From the NCBI RefSeq assembly GCF_014202425.1, contig NZ_JACHGT010000005.1:1-64000 (forward strand): DNA of 64,000 nt, given 5' to 3'. This document shows, one piece after another, positions 17,426-27,614 of this stretch (its first letter is position 1; the number at the start of each line of letters is the position of its first letter). The notes beneath the pieces were generated by a model. The model saw nothing but the letters and a program-made list of their open reading frames with translations. It was not told where the DNA came from and searched no databases. The position numbers were made by a program, and so were the translations under genes. The DNA comes from Phytomonospora endophytica (GTDB taxonomy: Bacteria; Actinomycetota; Actinomycetes; Mycobacteriales; Micromonosporaceae).

Positions 17426-18904
17426 ATGACGAGCCAGCTCTGGCGTACGAAGAACATCGAGCAGTCCATCGCCGACTCCGAGGAGCCGAGTCATCGCCTC
17501 CGGCGGGAGCTCGGCGTCTGGGACGTCATCGTCTTCGGTGTCGCCGTCGTCATCGGTGCCGGCATCTTCACGCTCACCGCCAGCACCGCCGGGGACATCA
17601 CCGGACCGGCGGTCTCGCTGTCCTTCGTCATCGCCGCGATCGCCTGCGGCCTGGCCGCCCTCTGCTACGCCGAGTTCGCCTCGACCGTCCCGGTCGCGGG
17701 AAGCGCCTACACCTTCTCCTACGCGACCTTCGGCGAGTTCGTCGCCTGGATCCTCGGCTGGGACCTGATCCTGGAGTTCGCGCTGGCCGCGGCCGTGGTC
17801 GCCAAGGGCTGGTCGTCCTACCTGGGGGAGACCTTCAGTCTCTTCGGCACCGACGTGTCGACGACCTCGATCGGCGGCTTCAAGGTCGACTGGGGCGCGA
17901 TCCTGGTCGTGGCGGTCCTGACCGTCCTGCTGGCGGTCGGCACGCGCCTTTCCTCGCGCGTCAGCCAGGTCATCACGGCGATCAAGGTCGCCGTCGTGCT
18001 CTTTGTGATCATCCTCGGCATCGGCTACGTGAGCACCACGAACTACTCGCCGTTCATCCCGCCAGCCGCCGAACCGGCCGCCGGGCACGGCGGGGTCAAC
18101 CAGTCGCTGCTGTCGTCGATGTTCGGCGACGTCGGCAGCACCTACGGCGTGTTCGGGATGCTCGCCGGGGCCTCGATCGTGTTCTTCGCCTTCATCGGCT
18201 TCGACGTCGTGGCCACCACCGCCGAGGAGACCAAGGACCCGCAGCGCAACCTGCCGCGCGGCATCATCGGCTCCCTGGTGATCGTGACGATCCTGTACGT
18301 CGCCACCGCGCTCGTCGTCACCGGCATGGTGCCCTTCTCCGAGCTCCAGACCGGTCCGGACGGCTCCAAGGCGACCCTCGCGACGGCCTTCGAGGCGCAC
18401 GGCGCGGACTGGGCGGCGACGATCATCTCGCTCGGCGCGCTCGCCGGACTGACGACGGTGGTCATGGTGATGATGCTCGGCCAGAGCCGGGTGGGTTTCG
18501 CGATGGCCCGCGACGGGCTGCTGCCGCGTTCGTGGTCGAAGACCGGCGAGCACGGGACGCCCGTCCGGATCACGATCGGTGTCGGCGTGGTCGTCGCCGT
18601 CGCGGCCGGGTTCTTCCCGGCGGGCCGGCTGGAGGAGATGGTCAACGTCGGCACGCTGTTCGCCTTCGTGCTGGTCTCGGCCGGTGTGCTGATCCTGCGC
18701 CGGACCCGCCCCGACCTGCCGCGCGGCTTCAGGACCCCGTGGGTGCCGGTGGTGCCCGTGCTGGCGATCCTGGCCTGCGCCTGGCTGATGATCAACCTGA
18801 CGGTGCTGACCTGGATCCGCTTCCTGGTCTGGATGGCCGCGGGTGTGATCATCTACTTCATCTACGGCAAGCGTCACTCAGTCCTTGGGCAACGAATCCC
18901 ATGA
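17426..18904 (+). CDS. amino acid permease (APC superfamily)
   Basis: The 492-aa integral membrane transporter has about 12 helices. The first helix carries the APC motif [16 protein letters not shown], used for substrate binding, and the protein has the [13 protein letters not shown] and [28 protein letters not shown] segments typical of cationic amino acid transporters (CAT/YfnA type). It is probably a proton-coupled amino acid importer. ATG 17426 is taken as the start; an in-frame GTG at 17384 would add 14 residues. An AT-rich stretch just upstream (17380-17393, TATGTGATAAAAT-like) is a plausible promoter. The stop lies 25 bp before ilvD, so read-through into ilvD is possible. Confidence 0.92.
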   Translation: MTSQLWRTKNIEQSIADSEEPSHRLRRELGVWDVIVFGVAVVIGAGIFTLTASTAGDITGPAVSLSFVIAAIACGLAALCYAEFASTVPVAGSAYTFSYATFGEFVAWILGWDLILEFALAAAVVAKGWSSYLGETFSLFGTDVSTTSIGGFKVDWGAILVVAVLTVLLAVGTRLSSRVSQVITAIKVAVVLFVIILGIGYVSTTNYSPFIPPAAEPAAGHGGVNQSLLSSMFGDVGSTYGVFGMLAGASIVFFAFIGFDVVATTAEETKDPQRNLPRGIIGSLVIVTILYVATALVVTGMVPFSELQTGPDGSKATLATAFEAHGADWAATIISLGALAGLTTVVMVMMLGQSRVGFAMARDGLLPRSWSKTGEHGTPVRITIGVGVVVAVAAGFFPAGRLEEMVNVGTLFAFVLVSAGVLILRRTRPDLPRGFRTPWVPVVPVLAILACAWLMINLTVLTWIRFLVWMAAGVIIYFIYGKRHSVLGQRIP

Positions 18905-18929
18905 TGTGGAAAGTGGGAGACTGGGTCGC

Positions 18930-20774
18930 ATGCCGCAACTCCGCTCCCGCACCTCGACGCACGGCCGCAACCAGGCCGGGGCGCGCGCCCTGTGGCGCGC
19001 GACCGGGCTGACCGACGGCGACTTCGGCAAGCCCATCGTGGCCATCGCCAACAGCTACACCCAGTTCGTACCGGGCCACGTGCACCTCAAGGACCTCGGT
19101 GAGATCGTCGCCGAGGCGATCCGTGAGGCCGGGGGAGTGTCGCGCGAGTTCCACACCATCGCCGTCGACGACGGCATCGCCATGGGTCACGGCGGCATGC
19201 TCTACTCGCTGCCCAGCCGCGAACTCATCGCCGACAGCGTCGAGTACATGGTCAACGCGCACTGCGCCGACGCCCTCGTGTGCATCTCCAACTGCGACAA
19301 GATCACCCCCGGCATGCTCCTGGCCGCGCTGCGCCTGGACATCCCGACGGTCTTCGTCTCCGGCGGGCCGATGGAGGCCGGCCGGACCTTCGCCGTCAGC
19401 GGCGTCGTCAAACCCCGCCTCGACCTCGTCGACGCGATGGTCGCCTCCGCCGACGCCTCCGTCGACGACGAGAGCCTCGGCATCATCGAGCGCGAGGCCT
19501 GCCCGACCTGCGGTTCCTGCTCGGGCATGTTCACCGCCAACTCGATGAACTGCCTCACCGAGGCCATCGGTCTGTCCCTGCCGGGCAACGGCACGACCCT
19601 GGCGACCCACGCCTTCCGCCGCGAACTCTTCGAGCGCGCCGGGACGACCGTCATGGACCTCTGCCGCGCCTACTACGACAACGACGACACCTCGGTCCTG
19701 CCCCGCAACATCGCCACCCGTGAGGCCTTCGAGAACGCCATGGCCCTCGACGTGGCCATGGGCGGCTCGACCAACACGATCCTGCACCTGCTGGCCGCCG
19801 CCCGCGAAGCCGAGATCGACTTCGGGGTGAGCGACATCGACGCGATCTCGCGCCGGGTTCCGTGCGTGGCGAAGGTCGCGCCGAACTCGCCGAAGTACTT
19901 CATGGAGGACGTCCACCGCGCCGGTGGCATCCCCGCCATCCTCGGCGAACTCGACCGGGGCGGCCTGCTCCACACCAACGTCCGCAGCGTCCACTCGACC
20001 GGCCTGCGCGCCTGGCTCGACGATTGGGACGTGCGCGGAGGCAAGGCCAGCCCGGAGGCCGTCGAGCTGTTCCACGCCGCGCCCGGCGGGATCCGCACCA
20101 TCGAGCCGTTCTCCACGAAGAACCGCTGGGAGAGCCTGGACACCTCGGCCGACAACGGCTGCATCCGTTCCGTCGAGCACGCCTACACCGCCGACGGCGG
20201 CCTCGCCGTCCTCTTCGGCAACATCGCGCCCGACGGCTGCGTGGTCAAGACCGCCGGCGTCCCCGACGAGTGCCTCGTCTTCAGCGGCCCGGCGAAGGTC
20301 TACGAGTCGCAGGACGACGCCGCCGCGGCGATCATGAACGACGAGGTCGTCGAAGGCGACGTCGTCGTGATCCGCTACGAGGGCCCGCGCGGCGGACCCG
20401 GTATGCAGGAGATGCTGCACCCGACGTCCTTCCTCAAGGGCAAGGGCCTCGGCCGCGCCTGCGCGCTGATCACCGACGGCCGCTTCTCCGGTGGTACCTC
20501 GGGACTGTCCATCGGCCACATCTCGCCCGAGGCGGCCTCGGGCGGCCTGGTCGCGCTGGTCCACCCCGGTGACGTCGTGAGCATCGACATCGCCGCCCGC
20601 TCCATCCGCCTGGAGGTGGGCGACGACGAGCTCGCCGACCGCCGGGCCAAGGAGGAGGCGCGCGAGCGGCCCTACACGCCGGTGAACCGGGACCGTCCGG
20701 TCACCGCGGCGCTGCGGGCGTACGCGTCGATGGCGACCTCGGCGAGCGACGGGGCGATCCGGCTGGTGCCGTGA
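18930..20774 (+). CDS. ilvD: dihydroxy-acid dehydratase
   Basis: IlvD dehydrates 2,3-dihydroxy-isovalerate and -methylvalerate to the 2-keto acids of valine and isoleucine synthesis. The 614-aa length matches the E. coli type. The iron-sulfur ligands are seen in [12 protein letters not shown] (Cys near 118 and 122) and [19 protein letters not shown] (near 190-195). [20 protein letters not shown] is conserved near the C-terminus. ATG 18930 has GGGAGA upstream. The permease precedes it closely and a strong terminator follows. ilvBNC is 7.3 kb downstream, with an accessory island in between. Confidence 0.97.
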   Translation: MPQLRSRTSTHGRNQAGARALWRATGLTDGDFGKPIVAIANSYTQFVPGHVHLKDLGEIVAEAIREAGGVSREFHTIAVDDGIAMGHGGMLYSLPSRELIADSVEYMVNAHCADALVCISNCDKITPGMLLAALRLDIPTVFVSGGPMEAGRTFAVSGVVKPRLDLVDAMVASADASVDDESLGIIEREACPTCGSCSGMFTANSMNCLTEAIGLSLPGNGTTLATHAFRRELFERAGTTVMDLCRAYYDNDDTSVLPRNIATREAFENAMALDVAMGGSTNTILHLLAAAREAEIDFGVSDIDAISRRVPCVAKVAPNSPKYFMEDVHRAGGIPAILGELDRGGLLHTNVRSVHSTGLRAWLDDWDVRGGKASPEAVELFHAAPGGIRTIEPFSTKNRWESLDTSADNGCIRSVEHAYTADGGLAVLFGNIAPDGCVVKTAGVPDECLVFSGPAKVYESQDDAAAAIMNDEVVEGDVVVIRYEGPRGGPGMQEMLHPTSFLKGKGLGRACALITDGRFSGGTSGLSIGHISPEAASGGLVALVHPGDVVSIDIAARSIRLEVGDDELADRRAKEEARERPYTPVNRDRPVTAALRAYASMATSASDGAIRLVP

Positions 20775-20786
20775 TCTGACGAGCGA

Positions 20787-20820
20787 GTGAGGCCCCGGCG
20801 GGTTCCCGCCGGGGCCTCAC
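20787..20820 (+). terminator. intrinsic hairpin terminator after ilvD
   Basis: A perfect 16-bp stem, GTGAGGCCCCGGCGGG and its complement, with a minimal TT centre, lies 12 bp after the ilvD stop. No U-tract follows, which is usual for GC-rich actinobacterial terminators. Confidence 0.8.
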
Positions 20821-21006
20821 CGCGTTCAGGGCGACCGGCGGCGCATACCGGACCGCATACACGAGCGCACTGTTCGGGCTCTTCCGAGAGGTGACGTGTT
20901 GACCGGGCGTAGGAGCGCTGCCACGATCACCATGCCGGAGAAAAGCCACGAATCTTCCCTACAAGATCGTTGCCCGGCTACGTCGTGCGAACTGGAGGAA
21001 TTCCCC

Positions 21007-21192
21007 ATGAAGCTCATCGACAAGGTTCTCGACAGGCTCGTCGGCCGCACCCGCGCCCACGCCGCCTGCCCGCCCGAGCACACCTACCCCTGTGTCATCA
21101 GCGGCGTCTGCCCGGGGCTGCACACGCGCAAGCACTGCTACACCAAGCCGGACTGCAGCGCCCGGGTCTGCGTCGTCACCGGCTGCTGCTAG
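21007..21192 (+). CDS. small eight-cysteine peptide precursor A
   Basis: A 61-aa peptide with a perfect Shine-Dalgarno (GGAGGAA, 20994-21000) 6 nt before ATG. The first 20 residues form an amphipathic basic leader without a classical hydrophobic signal core. The remainder is a cationic core with cysteines at 21, 29, 35, 44, 50, 55, 60 and 61, ending Gly-Cys-Cys. Its leader/core junction matches peptide B at 27414: KVLxxLVxxxxAxAxCP. It may be a disulfide-rich or ribosomally made, modified peptide; no LanB/LanC, radical SAM or YcaO gene is in the window. A TTGACC at 20899-20904 is a possible -35 box. A hairpin terminator follows, so it is its own unit. Confidence 0.75.
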   Translation: MKLIDKVLDRLVGRTRAHAACPPEHTYPCVISGVCPGLHTRKHCYTKPDCSARVCVVTGCC

Positions 21193-21210
21193 CCGCCTCC
21201 CGCCTCGACG

Positions 21211-21249
21211 GTGGTCCCCGGCGTCGCCTTTCGGACGTCCCGGGACCAC
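21211..21249 (+). terminator. hairpin after cysteine-rich peptide A
   Basis: Outer arms GTGGTCCC and GGGACCAC, with inner GCGTC/GACGT pairing, form a long imperfect hairpin 18 bp after the peptide stop. TCCTTACC follows it. It would end the short peptide transcript. Confidence 0.6.
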
Positions 21250-21386
21250 TCCTTACCCCCACCCACCCCCTCGGTGCTAATTTCTAAGGTGGCCGTGCGA
21301 CCGAGCCGGCTGGTTTCGTCCACAAGCGACGGTCCACCGACCGGCACGAGGCGACCGTCGAGATCAGATCGGGCACAGTAGAAGTC

Positions 21387-24074
21387 GTGTGGCGCACCTG
21401 GGGAGAGTGGCGAGCCGAGACCTTAATGGGTCCCGTGCGGCATGCCATCCTTGCCGTGACCCTGCTCAGCGCCGTGGGACTCGCCTTCTTCGACGACACC
21501 AAACGCATGCCCAGCCTCGGCTCGGCATCCGTGGCGGTGGTCGTCGCCGTCGCCGGTGTCCTCACCGGGATGGCCGGTGACACCGTCCCCGGCCGCTCGG
21601 CCTACCGCCGCATCGCCATCGGCCTGGAGGTCGCCGCCTTCTCGGTCGGCCTCGCCGTCCTCATCCAGGGCCACGGAACCTGGCTCATCGCGCTCGGCTC
21701 GGTCGGCGCGGCCGGTTTCTGCGTCTCCGGCCTGCTGCGGCTCCCCGGCGGCGTCACCGGCAACGCGCCCCGCCTCGGCCTCGCCCTCGACGGCCTGATC
21801 GTCGCGGCCTGCCTGGCCTTCACCGCCTGGATGCTCTACTTCGCCGACCACGGACCGGATCCGCTCGATCCCCGGCCGACCTGGGAGTACGCGGCGATCC
21901 TCGCCTCGGCGCTGTCGGCGGCCGTCGTCGTCGGCATCGGCTTCGTCGCCGCCGTCCGCGCCACCGGGCACCGGCGCGCCCACGGCCTGCTGATGATCGG
22001 CCTGTCCGGCTTCATGGTCACCGCGACCGGGATGAGCGTCGGCGTCCAGCTCGACAACTTCAACATGTGCCGCGCCTACGCCCTCACCTGGGGCTTCTCC
22101 TCGCTGCTCGTCACCGGATCGGTGTGGCTCGCCGTCCGCAACCCCGGCAAGCCGAAGGCGCCCCCGATCCCGCACATCGGACTCGTCGTCACCCTCGTGC
22201 CGACCGCGATCGCCGGCGGAGCCGCGATCTACCACGCCTCCGACATGAGCCCGCTCAAACTCGACACGGTCATCGCGGCCGTCTTCGTCGTCGCCGCGCT
22301 GACCTGCCGCCAGGTGCTGACCCGCTTCGACGTGCGCCGGGTCGCCGAGCAGCTCGCCGACCGCGAGGCCTACTTCCGGTCCATCGTCGCCGGTTCCTCC
22401 GAGGTCATCACCGTCCTCGACTCCGACTTCGTGGTCCGCTGGCAGTCGCCGTCGTCGAACTGGCAGCTGGGCTGGTCGGGCAACCAGGTCCTCGGCCGCC
22501 CCTTCGTCGACCTCGTCCACGACGACGACGCCGCGCCGGTCCGCAAACAGCTCACCCGCGCCCTCGACGGCGAACGCGTCCTCCTCGACGGCCGGATCAA
22601 GGACCGCGACGGCGAATGGCGCGACACCGAGTCGACCGTCGCCGACCACCGCGGGGTACCGCAGGTCCGCGGCCTCGTCGTGCACACCCGCGACGTCGGC
22701 GACCGCAAACAGCTCGAACGCGAACTCGCGCGCATGGCCTACGCCGACCCGCTGACCGGCCTGGCCAACCGCAGGCAACTGCTGCGCAAACTCGACAGCG
22801 ACGTCGCCGGGTCGGGAATCCCCTGCACCATGCTGGCCATCGACCTCGACGAGTTCAAGAACGTCAACGACCTGCACGGCCACGACGTCGGTGACGAGGT
22901 CCTCGTCGAGGTCGCCGAACGCCTGCGCGCCAACCTCCGCCCCACCGACCTCGGCGCCCGCCTCGGCGGCGACGAGTTCGCCGTCCTGCTGTGGTGCAGC
23001 GCCAAGGACGCCGGCGACATCGCCGAACGGCTCCTGGCGGCCCTGTCGGAGCCCTACGAGTGCGGGCGCTCGCGAGTGTTCCTGTCGATCAGCATCGGCG
23101 TCGCCGGCTGCGGCACCGCCGACGACGTCGAGACGCTCCTGCGCAACGCCGACCTCGCCCTGCGTTTCGCCAAGGAGAAGGGCAAGAACCGCATCGAGCG
23201 CTACGACGCCGACTTCGAGCAGATGGTGCGCCGCCGCACCACCCTCGAACAGGAACTGCGCGGCGCCATGCAGCGCGACGAGCTGCACCTGGTCTACCAG
23301 CCGGTCGTGTCGCTGCCCGACCGTGCGATCGTCGGCGCCGAGGCCCTGCTGCGCTGGACCCACCCCGTGCTCGGGATCGTCCCGCCCAGCGAGTTCATCC
23401 CGGCCGCCGAGACCGCCGGGATCGTCGACGAACTGACCGCCTGGTCGCTGCGGCAGACGGCGGGCCGGCTCAGCGACTGGCGCGCGGCCGGGCACCTGCT
23501 CTGGGTGTCGCTCAACGTCTCGGTGCGCCAGCTGCACTCCCCGAACTTCGCCGTCGAGGTCGCGCAATCGCTGGTGGAGCGCGGTGTCCCGCCCAACCAG
23601 CTCGTCGTCGAGATCACCGAACACGACGTCGCCTACGACATCAACCGGCTCGTCGCCCAGCTCCTCGGGCTGCGCGCGACCGGCGTCCGCATCGCCCTCG
23701 ACGACTTCGGCGCGGGCTACTCCTCGCTCGGGCAGCTGCACCGGCTGCCCGTCGACATCATCAAGATCGACCGTGCGCTCGTCGTCGGCGCCGAGGACGG
23801 CTCGGCGCCGCTGTCCGACGTCGTCGTGAAACTCGGTCAGCGCCTCAACCTCGACGTGATCGCCGAAGGCGTCGAGACCGAGAACCAGCTGGCCTTCGTC
23901 GAAGAGGCCGGCTGCCCCCTCGGCCAGGGCTACCTCTTCGACCGTCCCCTCCTCGCCGAAGACCTGGAGTCGCGGCTCGACGCGCAGGCCGCGAAAGCCG
24001 CCACCGTCCCCGCCGCACGCCTCGCGATCGAGGGCGAACCCGCCGAAGAGACCGCGGTTCCGCGCGAGTCCTGA
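21387..24074 (+). CDS. membrane GGDEF-EAL c-di-GMP turnover protein with PAS domain
   Basis: This 895-aa protein could make and degrade the second messenger c-di-GMP. Residues 1-310 contain about nine to ten membrane helices. A PAS domain follows (about 325-440, YFRSIVAGSSEVITVLD onward). The GGDEF domain has an intact LGGDEF (about 526), and the EAL domain has GAEALLRW (about 650), DDFGAGYSSL and AEGVET, so both active-site sets look complete. The architecture resembles RmdA/RmdB/CdgB-type proteins that influence development in Streptomyces. GTG 21387 has only a weak GAAG upstream; ATG 21426 is an alternative. It lies between two cysteine-rich peptide genes and 47 bp before an AfsR-like regulator. 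Confidence 0.93.
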   Translation: MWRTWGEWRAETLMGPVRHAILAVTLLSAVGLAFFDDTKRMPSLGSASVAVVVAVAGVLTGMAGDTVPGRSAYRRIAIGLEVAAFSVGLAVLIQGHGTWLIALGSVGAAGFCVSGLLRLPGGVTGNAPRLGLALDGLIVAACLAFTAWMLYFADHGPDPLDPRPTWEYAAILASALSAAVVVGIGFVAAVRATGHRRAHGLLMIGLSGFMVTATGMSVGVQLDNFNMCRAYALTWGFSSLLVTGSVWLAVRNPGKPKAPPIPHIGLVVTLVPTAIAGGAAIYHASDMSPLKLDTVIAAVFVVAALTCRQVLTRFDVRRVAEQLADREAYFRSIVAGSSEVITVLDSDFVVRWQSPSSNWQLGWSGNQVLGRPFVDLVHDDDAAPVRKQLTRALDGERVLLDGRIKDRDGEWRDTESTVADHRGVPQVRGLVVHTRDVGDRKQLERELARMAYADPLTGLANRRQLLRKLDSDVAGSGIPCTMLAIDLDEFKNVNDLHGHDVGDEVLVEVAERLRANLRPTDLGARLGGDEFAVLLWCSAKDAGDIAERLLAALSEPYECGRSRVFLSISIGVAGCGTADDVETLLRNADLALRFAKEKGKNRIERYDADFEQMVRRRTTLEQELRGAMQRDELHLVYQPVVSLPDRAIVGAEALLRWTHPVLGIVPPSEFIPAAETAGIVDELTAWSLRQTAGRLSDWRAAGHLLWVSLNVSVRQLHSPNFAVEVAQSLVERGVPPNQLVVEITEHDVAYDINRLVAQLLGLRATGVRIALDDFGAGYSSLGQLHRLPVDIIKIDRALVVGAEDGSAPLSDVVVKLGQRLNLDVIAEGVETENQLAFVEEAGCPLGQGYLFDRPLLAEDLESRLDAQAAKAATVPAARLAIEGEPAEETAVPRES

Positions 24075-24121
24075 TCGGGCGACACGGTCGCGGAAGCCTT
24101 GCGCGCCAAGGGAACTCTGCG

Positions 24122-27100
24122 ATGATCGCGACTATGCCGACCGTCTCGTCCGGACCGCTCTACCGGCTCCTCGGCCCACCCGACCTGCGCACCCCCGAGC
24201 AGACCGTCGCCCTCGGCCCGAAGCAGGCGCTCGTCCTGGCCGGCCTGTTGTTCCGCGCCGGCGAGGTCGTCGCGGCGGGCACCCTCGCCGACTACGTCTG
24301 GGGCACCGACCTCCCGGCGAACCCGGCCTCGCGGCTGCGGACCCTCGTCGCCGAACTCCGCCGAACCCTCGGCGGCGTCGCGCCGGGCGCGATCGTCACC
24401 CGCGCGCCCGGATACCTCATCGAAGTCTCACCCGGGCAGTGTGACGTCGACGTCTTCCACACCGCCCTAACGGCGGCCCGGACCGTCACGGCACCCGAGA
24501 CGGCCCTCGCCCACTACGACGAGGCCCTCGCCCTCTGGCGCGGACCGGCCCTCGACGGCCTCTACAGCCTGGCCGCGCAGGCCGACGCGGCCCGCCTCGA
24601 CGAGCTGCACGCCTGCGTCCAGGAGGAACGCGCCGAGGTGATGCTCGCCCTCGGACGCCACCACACCCTCCTGCCGGAACTGACCGCGCTGACCGCGACA
24701 CGTCCCGACCGGGAACGCCTCCACGCCCAGTTCATGCTCGCCCTCTTCCGCTGCGGCCGCACCGAGGACGCGCTCCGCGTCTACCGCGCCCTGCGCACCC
24801 GCCTGGCCGCCGAGTCGGGACTCGAACCCTCACCCGAGGTCCGGCGACTCCACAAGGACATCCTCTCCGCCGACCCCGCGCTGACCGTGGTCGCGCCCCG
24901 GCCCGCCCGACGCCTGTCGGGCCTTCCGCCCGCGACCGGCGTCTTCGCCGGCCGCGACGAACTGCTCACCGCCCTCGACGGCATCGACGGCGGCCTCGTC
25001 GCCATCACCGGCGCCGCCGGGACCGGCAAGACCGCCCTCGCCGTGCGCTGGGCCCACCGCCTCGCCGACGACTATCCCGACGGGCAGCTCCTCGTCAACC
25101 TCCGCGGATTCGACCCCGAACCCACCGACGACGACCACACCCCCACCGTCCTCGGCGGACTCGGCGTACCGCCCATCGAGATCCCCGACGAACCTGAGGC
25201 CCGTCGCGCCCTCCTGCACGAGGTCACCCACGACCGCAGGTTGATCATCGTCCTCGACAACGCCACCGACGCCGCCCAGATCCGCCCGCTCCTGCCCGGC
25301 GAGCCACGCTGCCTGGTGCTCGTCACCAGCCGCGACCGGCTCAGCGGCCTCGTCGCCATCGACGGCGCTCGCCGCGTCGCCCTCGATTCCCTCGACGCCA
25401 CCGCCGCCGTCACCGTCCTCACCCACGTCATCGGCGCCGACCGCGTCCACGCCGAACCCGGCGCCGCCGCCGCACTCGCCGACCTGTGCGGCGGGCTTCC
25501 CCTCGCCCTGCGCATCGCCGCCGCCCAGCTCGCCGACCGCCCACGCCGCACCATCGCCGACCACGTCGCCGAACTCGCCACCGACCGCATCGGCCGCCTG
25601 CGCATCCGCGGCGACCGCAGCGCCGACCTGCGCGCCGCTCTCGACCTCTCCTACGCGTCGACGCCCGAACCCGCCCGCCGCCTCTTCCGGCTCGCCGCCT
25701 TCGTCAACGCTCCGGCCGGGATCTCCGTCGACACCGCAGCCGCCATCACCGGCACCGGACACGCCGACGCCGAGGCGCTGCTCGACGACCTGGCCGCCCG
25801 CCACCTCCTCGAACCGGCCGCCGACGGCCTGCACGTCTACCACGACCTCGTCCGCGAGTACGGCCACCGGCTCGCCACCGCGGACCCCGAGCGCGACACC
25901 ATGGTGACCGCGCTGCTCGACCACCTCCTCCACCGCACCCTCGCCACCGTCGGCGGCTCCCACCGCGTGCCACCGCTCCCGCCGCCCGCGCGGCCGCTCC
26001 CACCACTCACCGCCGAGCAGGCCGAACGCCGCCTCGCCGCCGAACTGCCCAACCTCGTGGCCGCCGTCCACTACGCCGGTGCCGCCGGCCACGGCGAGAC
26101 CGCCTGGCGGCTCGCCGACGCGCTGTTCGTTCCGATGACCGGCCGAACGGCGGCCTCCACCAGGCTCGCCGTCGCCGAGACGGGCCTGGCCGCCGCGCTG
26201 AAGGACGGCGACCCGCTCGGCGAGGCCGCCATGCGACACGCCCTCGGTGTCGTCAAACAGCGCATCGGCGACCTCACCGCCGCCGGCACGGAGCACACCC
26301 GCGCGCTGTCGGCCTACCGCGCCGCCGGACACCGCCGGGGCGAATCGCTGTCCCTGCAGGGACTGGCCGCCGTTCGGCACATGGAAGGGGATCTCACCAC
26401 GGCGATCGGACTCGCCCGCGAGGCGCTGGCGGTCGACCGCGACACCGGTGACACCGAGTCCCAGATCGAGGGCCTGAACAACCTGGCCATGACCCGCGCA
26501 CAGATCGGGGACCTCGACGAGGCCCTCACCGATCTCGCCGGAGCGCTCGCCCTCGCCCGCGGCCGCGGCGATCGTCACGCCGAGGCGCAGGTGCTCACCA
26601 ACATCGCCTACGCGCACAGCATGCGCGCCGACCTGCCCGAGGCCGTCGCGATCCTTGAGGAGTCGGCCGGGCTGTACCGCGAACTCGGTCGCCTCGACGA
26701 GGAGATCAACGTGTGGTGCGGTCTCGGCTCCGTCCACTACGAAGCGGGCGCCCACGACAAGGCGCGCGCCTACTTCCAAGCGGTCCTCGACGAGGCCTCT
26801 CGCCTCGGCGATCTGCGGTTGACCGTTCTCGCCGGATGTGGCCTGGCCAGGGCCGCGTGCGCCGTCGGCGACCTCGGCGCGGCGGCCGGGCACCTCGACG
26901 TGGCCGCCGAGCATCTCGGCGACGCCCGGTTCGGGTACGGCCGCTACCTGCTCGCGGCCATCCGGGCACGGATCGCCCTCGAACGCGGCGAACTCGACGA
27001 GGCACTCGAAAGGGCGAGCACCGCCCTGCGACTCAGCCGCGGCGGCCAGCACGAGTCGGTCGCCCTTGGGTTGCTCGCCGAGGTGCACCTGTGTCGCGGC

Positions 27101-27331
27101 GACGTCGAAAGGTGCATCGACGACGCCGGTGCGGCCCTCACCGGACACCTGCGCGCCGGACGCCGACTGGAACAGGCCCGAACGCTGCTCATTCTGGGAC
27201 GCGCCCATTCCCGGCGCGCCGACCACTCCGCCGCGGAGGCGCGTTGGTCGGAGGCCTTTCGCCTGCTCACCGGGACCGGTTTCCCCGAGATCGCCGAAGC
27301 GTGGGGACTGCTGGCCTCCGGCGGGCGCTGA
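24122..27331 (+). CDS. AfsR/SARP-type regulator: wHTH-BTAD-NB-ARC-TPR
   Basis: This 1069-aa transcriptional activator is of the AfsR type. It has an OmpR-like winged helix (about 10-105, LGPKQALVLAGLLFRAGEVV to APGYLIEV) and the BTAD domain (about 105-255, ending LAAESGLEPSPEVRRLHKDIL). A STAND NTPase follows, with Walker A GAAGTGKTALAV (about 298) and Walker B LIIVLDNATDA. A long C-terminal TPR region follows to the end. Such proteins switch on specialised metabolism or peptide genes when their ATPase/TPR part senses a signal. ATG 24122 has AAGGGAA 7 nt upstream. It starts 47 bp after the c-di-GMP gene and ends 82 bp before peptide B, making it the likely local regulator. Confidence 0.93.
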   Translation: MIATMPTVSSGPLYRLLGPPDLRTPEQTVALGPKQALVLAGLLFRAGEVVAAGTLADYVWGTDLPANPASRLRTLVAELRRTLGGVAPGAIVTRAPGYLIEVSPGQCDVDVFHTALTAARTVTAPETALAHYDEALALWRGPALDGLYSLAAQADAARLDELHACVQEERAEVMLALGRHHTLLPELTALTATRPDRERLHAQFMLALFRCGRTEDALRVYRALRTRLAAESGLEPSPEVRRLHKDILSADPALTVVAPRPARRLSGLPPATGVFAGRDELLTALDGIDGGLVAITGAAGTGKTALAVRWAHRLADDYPDGQLLVNLRGFDPEPTDDDHTPTVLGGLGVPPIEIPDEPEARRALLHEVTHDRRLIIVLDNATDAAQIRPLLPGEPRCLVLVTSRDRLSGLVAIDGARRVALDSLDATAAVTVLTHVIGADRVHAEPGAAAALADLCGGLPLALRIAAAQLADRPRRTIADHVAELATDRIGRLRIRGDRSADLRAALDLSYASTPEPARRLFRLAAFVNAPAGISVDTAAAITGTGHADAEALLDDLAARHLLEPAADGLHVYHDLVREYGHRLATADPERDTMVTALLDHLLHRTLATVGGSHRVPPLPPPARPLPPLTAEQAERRLAAELPNLVAAVHYAGAAGHGETAWRLADALFVPMTGRTAASTRLAVAETGLAAALKDGDPLGEAAMRHALGVVKQRIGDLTAAGTEHTRALSAYRAAGHRRGESLSLQGLAAVRHMEGDLTTAIGLAREALAVDRDTGDTESQIEGLNNLAMTRAQIGDLDEALTDLAGALALARGRGDRHAEAQVLTNIAYAHSMRADLPEAVAILEESAGLYRELGRLDEEINVWCGLGSVHYEAGAHDKARAYFQAVLDEASRLGDLRLTVLAGCGLARAACAVGDLGAAAGHLDVAAEHLGDARFGYGRYLLAAIRARIALERGELDEALERASTALRLSRGGQHESVALGLLAEVHLCRGDVERCIDDAGAALTGHLRAGRRLEQARTLLILGRAHSRRADHSAAEARWSEAFRLLTGTGFPEIAEAWGLLASGGR

Positions 27332-27413
27332 GCGGGCGCTGAGCGGGCGGGCTCGGCCGCAAGCTCGATGCGGCCGCCCCGCACCGGGCGGGGCCCTCGG
27401 CTCGGGAGTCCAC

Positions 27414-27614
27414 ATGAAGATCATCGGGAAGATCGGCGACAAGGTCCTGTCCGCCCTGGTTCCGGCGAAGAACGCCACCGCCGGGTGCCCGTCCGACTGC
27501 TACACGGAGCGGCAGAAGCTGTCCAGTGGCAACTGCCGGTACCGCCGTTGCTGCTTCACCTCGTCCTGCAACCTCAGCTGCGGTCCCTGGACCCGCCCCT
27601 CGACCTGCCCCTGA
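27414..27614 (+). CDS. small eight-cysteine peptide precursor B
   Basis: A 66-aa peptide with GGGAG 5 nt before ATG. The leader (residues 1-24) starts MKIIGKIGDKVLSALV and ends ATAG. The core has cysteines at 25, 29, 41, 46, 47, 52, 56 and 65, is Arg-rich and ends Thr-Cys-Pro. Compared with peptide A, the leader is similar, with one four-residue gap, and both have exactly eight cysteines starting at a Cys-Pro, while the core spacing differs. A bulged hairpin (about 27371-27396) separates it from the regulator gene, so it may be partly co-transcribed with it. It is not recognised as a named family. Confidence 0.72.
   Translation: MKIIGKIGDKVLSALVPAKNATAGCPSDCYTERQKLSSGNCRYRRCCFTSSCNLSCGPWTRPSTCP

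Noticed and set aside
20896-21006. Longer start for cysteine-rich peptide A
   Set aside because: An upstream in-frame TTG would add about 37 residues of non-matching sequence. GGAGGAA 6 nt before ATG 21007 and the leader match to peptide B support the short form.
22991-24121. Upstream extension of the AfsR-like frame
   Set aside because: It is the shadow of the EAL domain gene in another frame. AAGGGAA and the usual SARP N-terminus fix the start at 24122.
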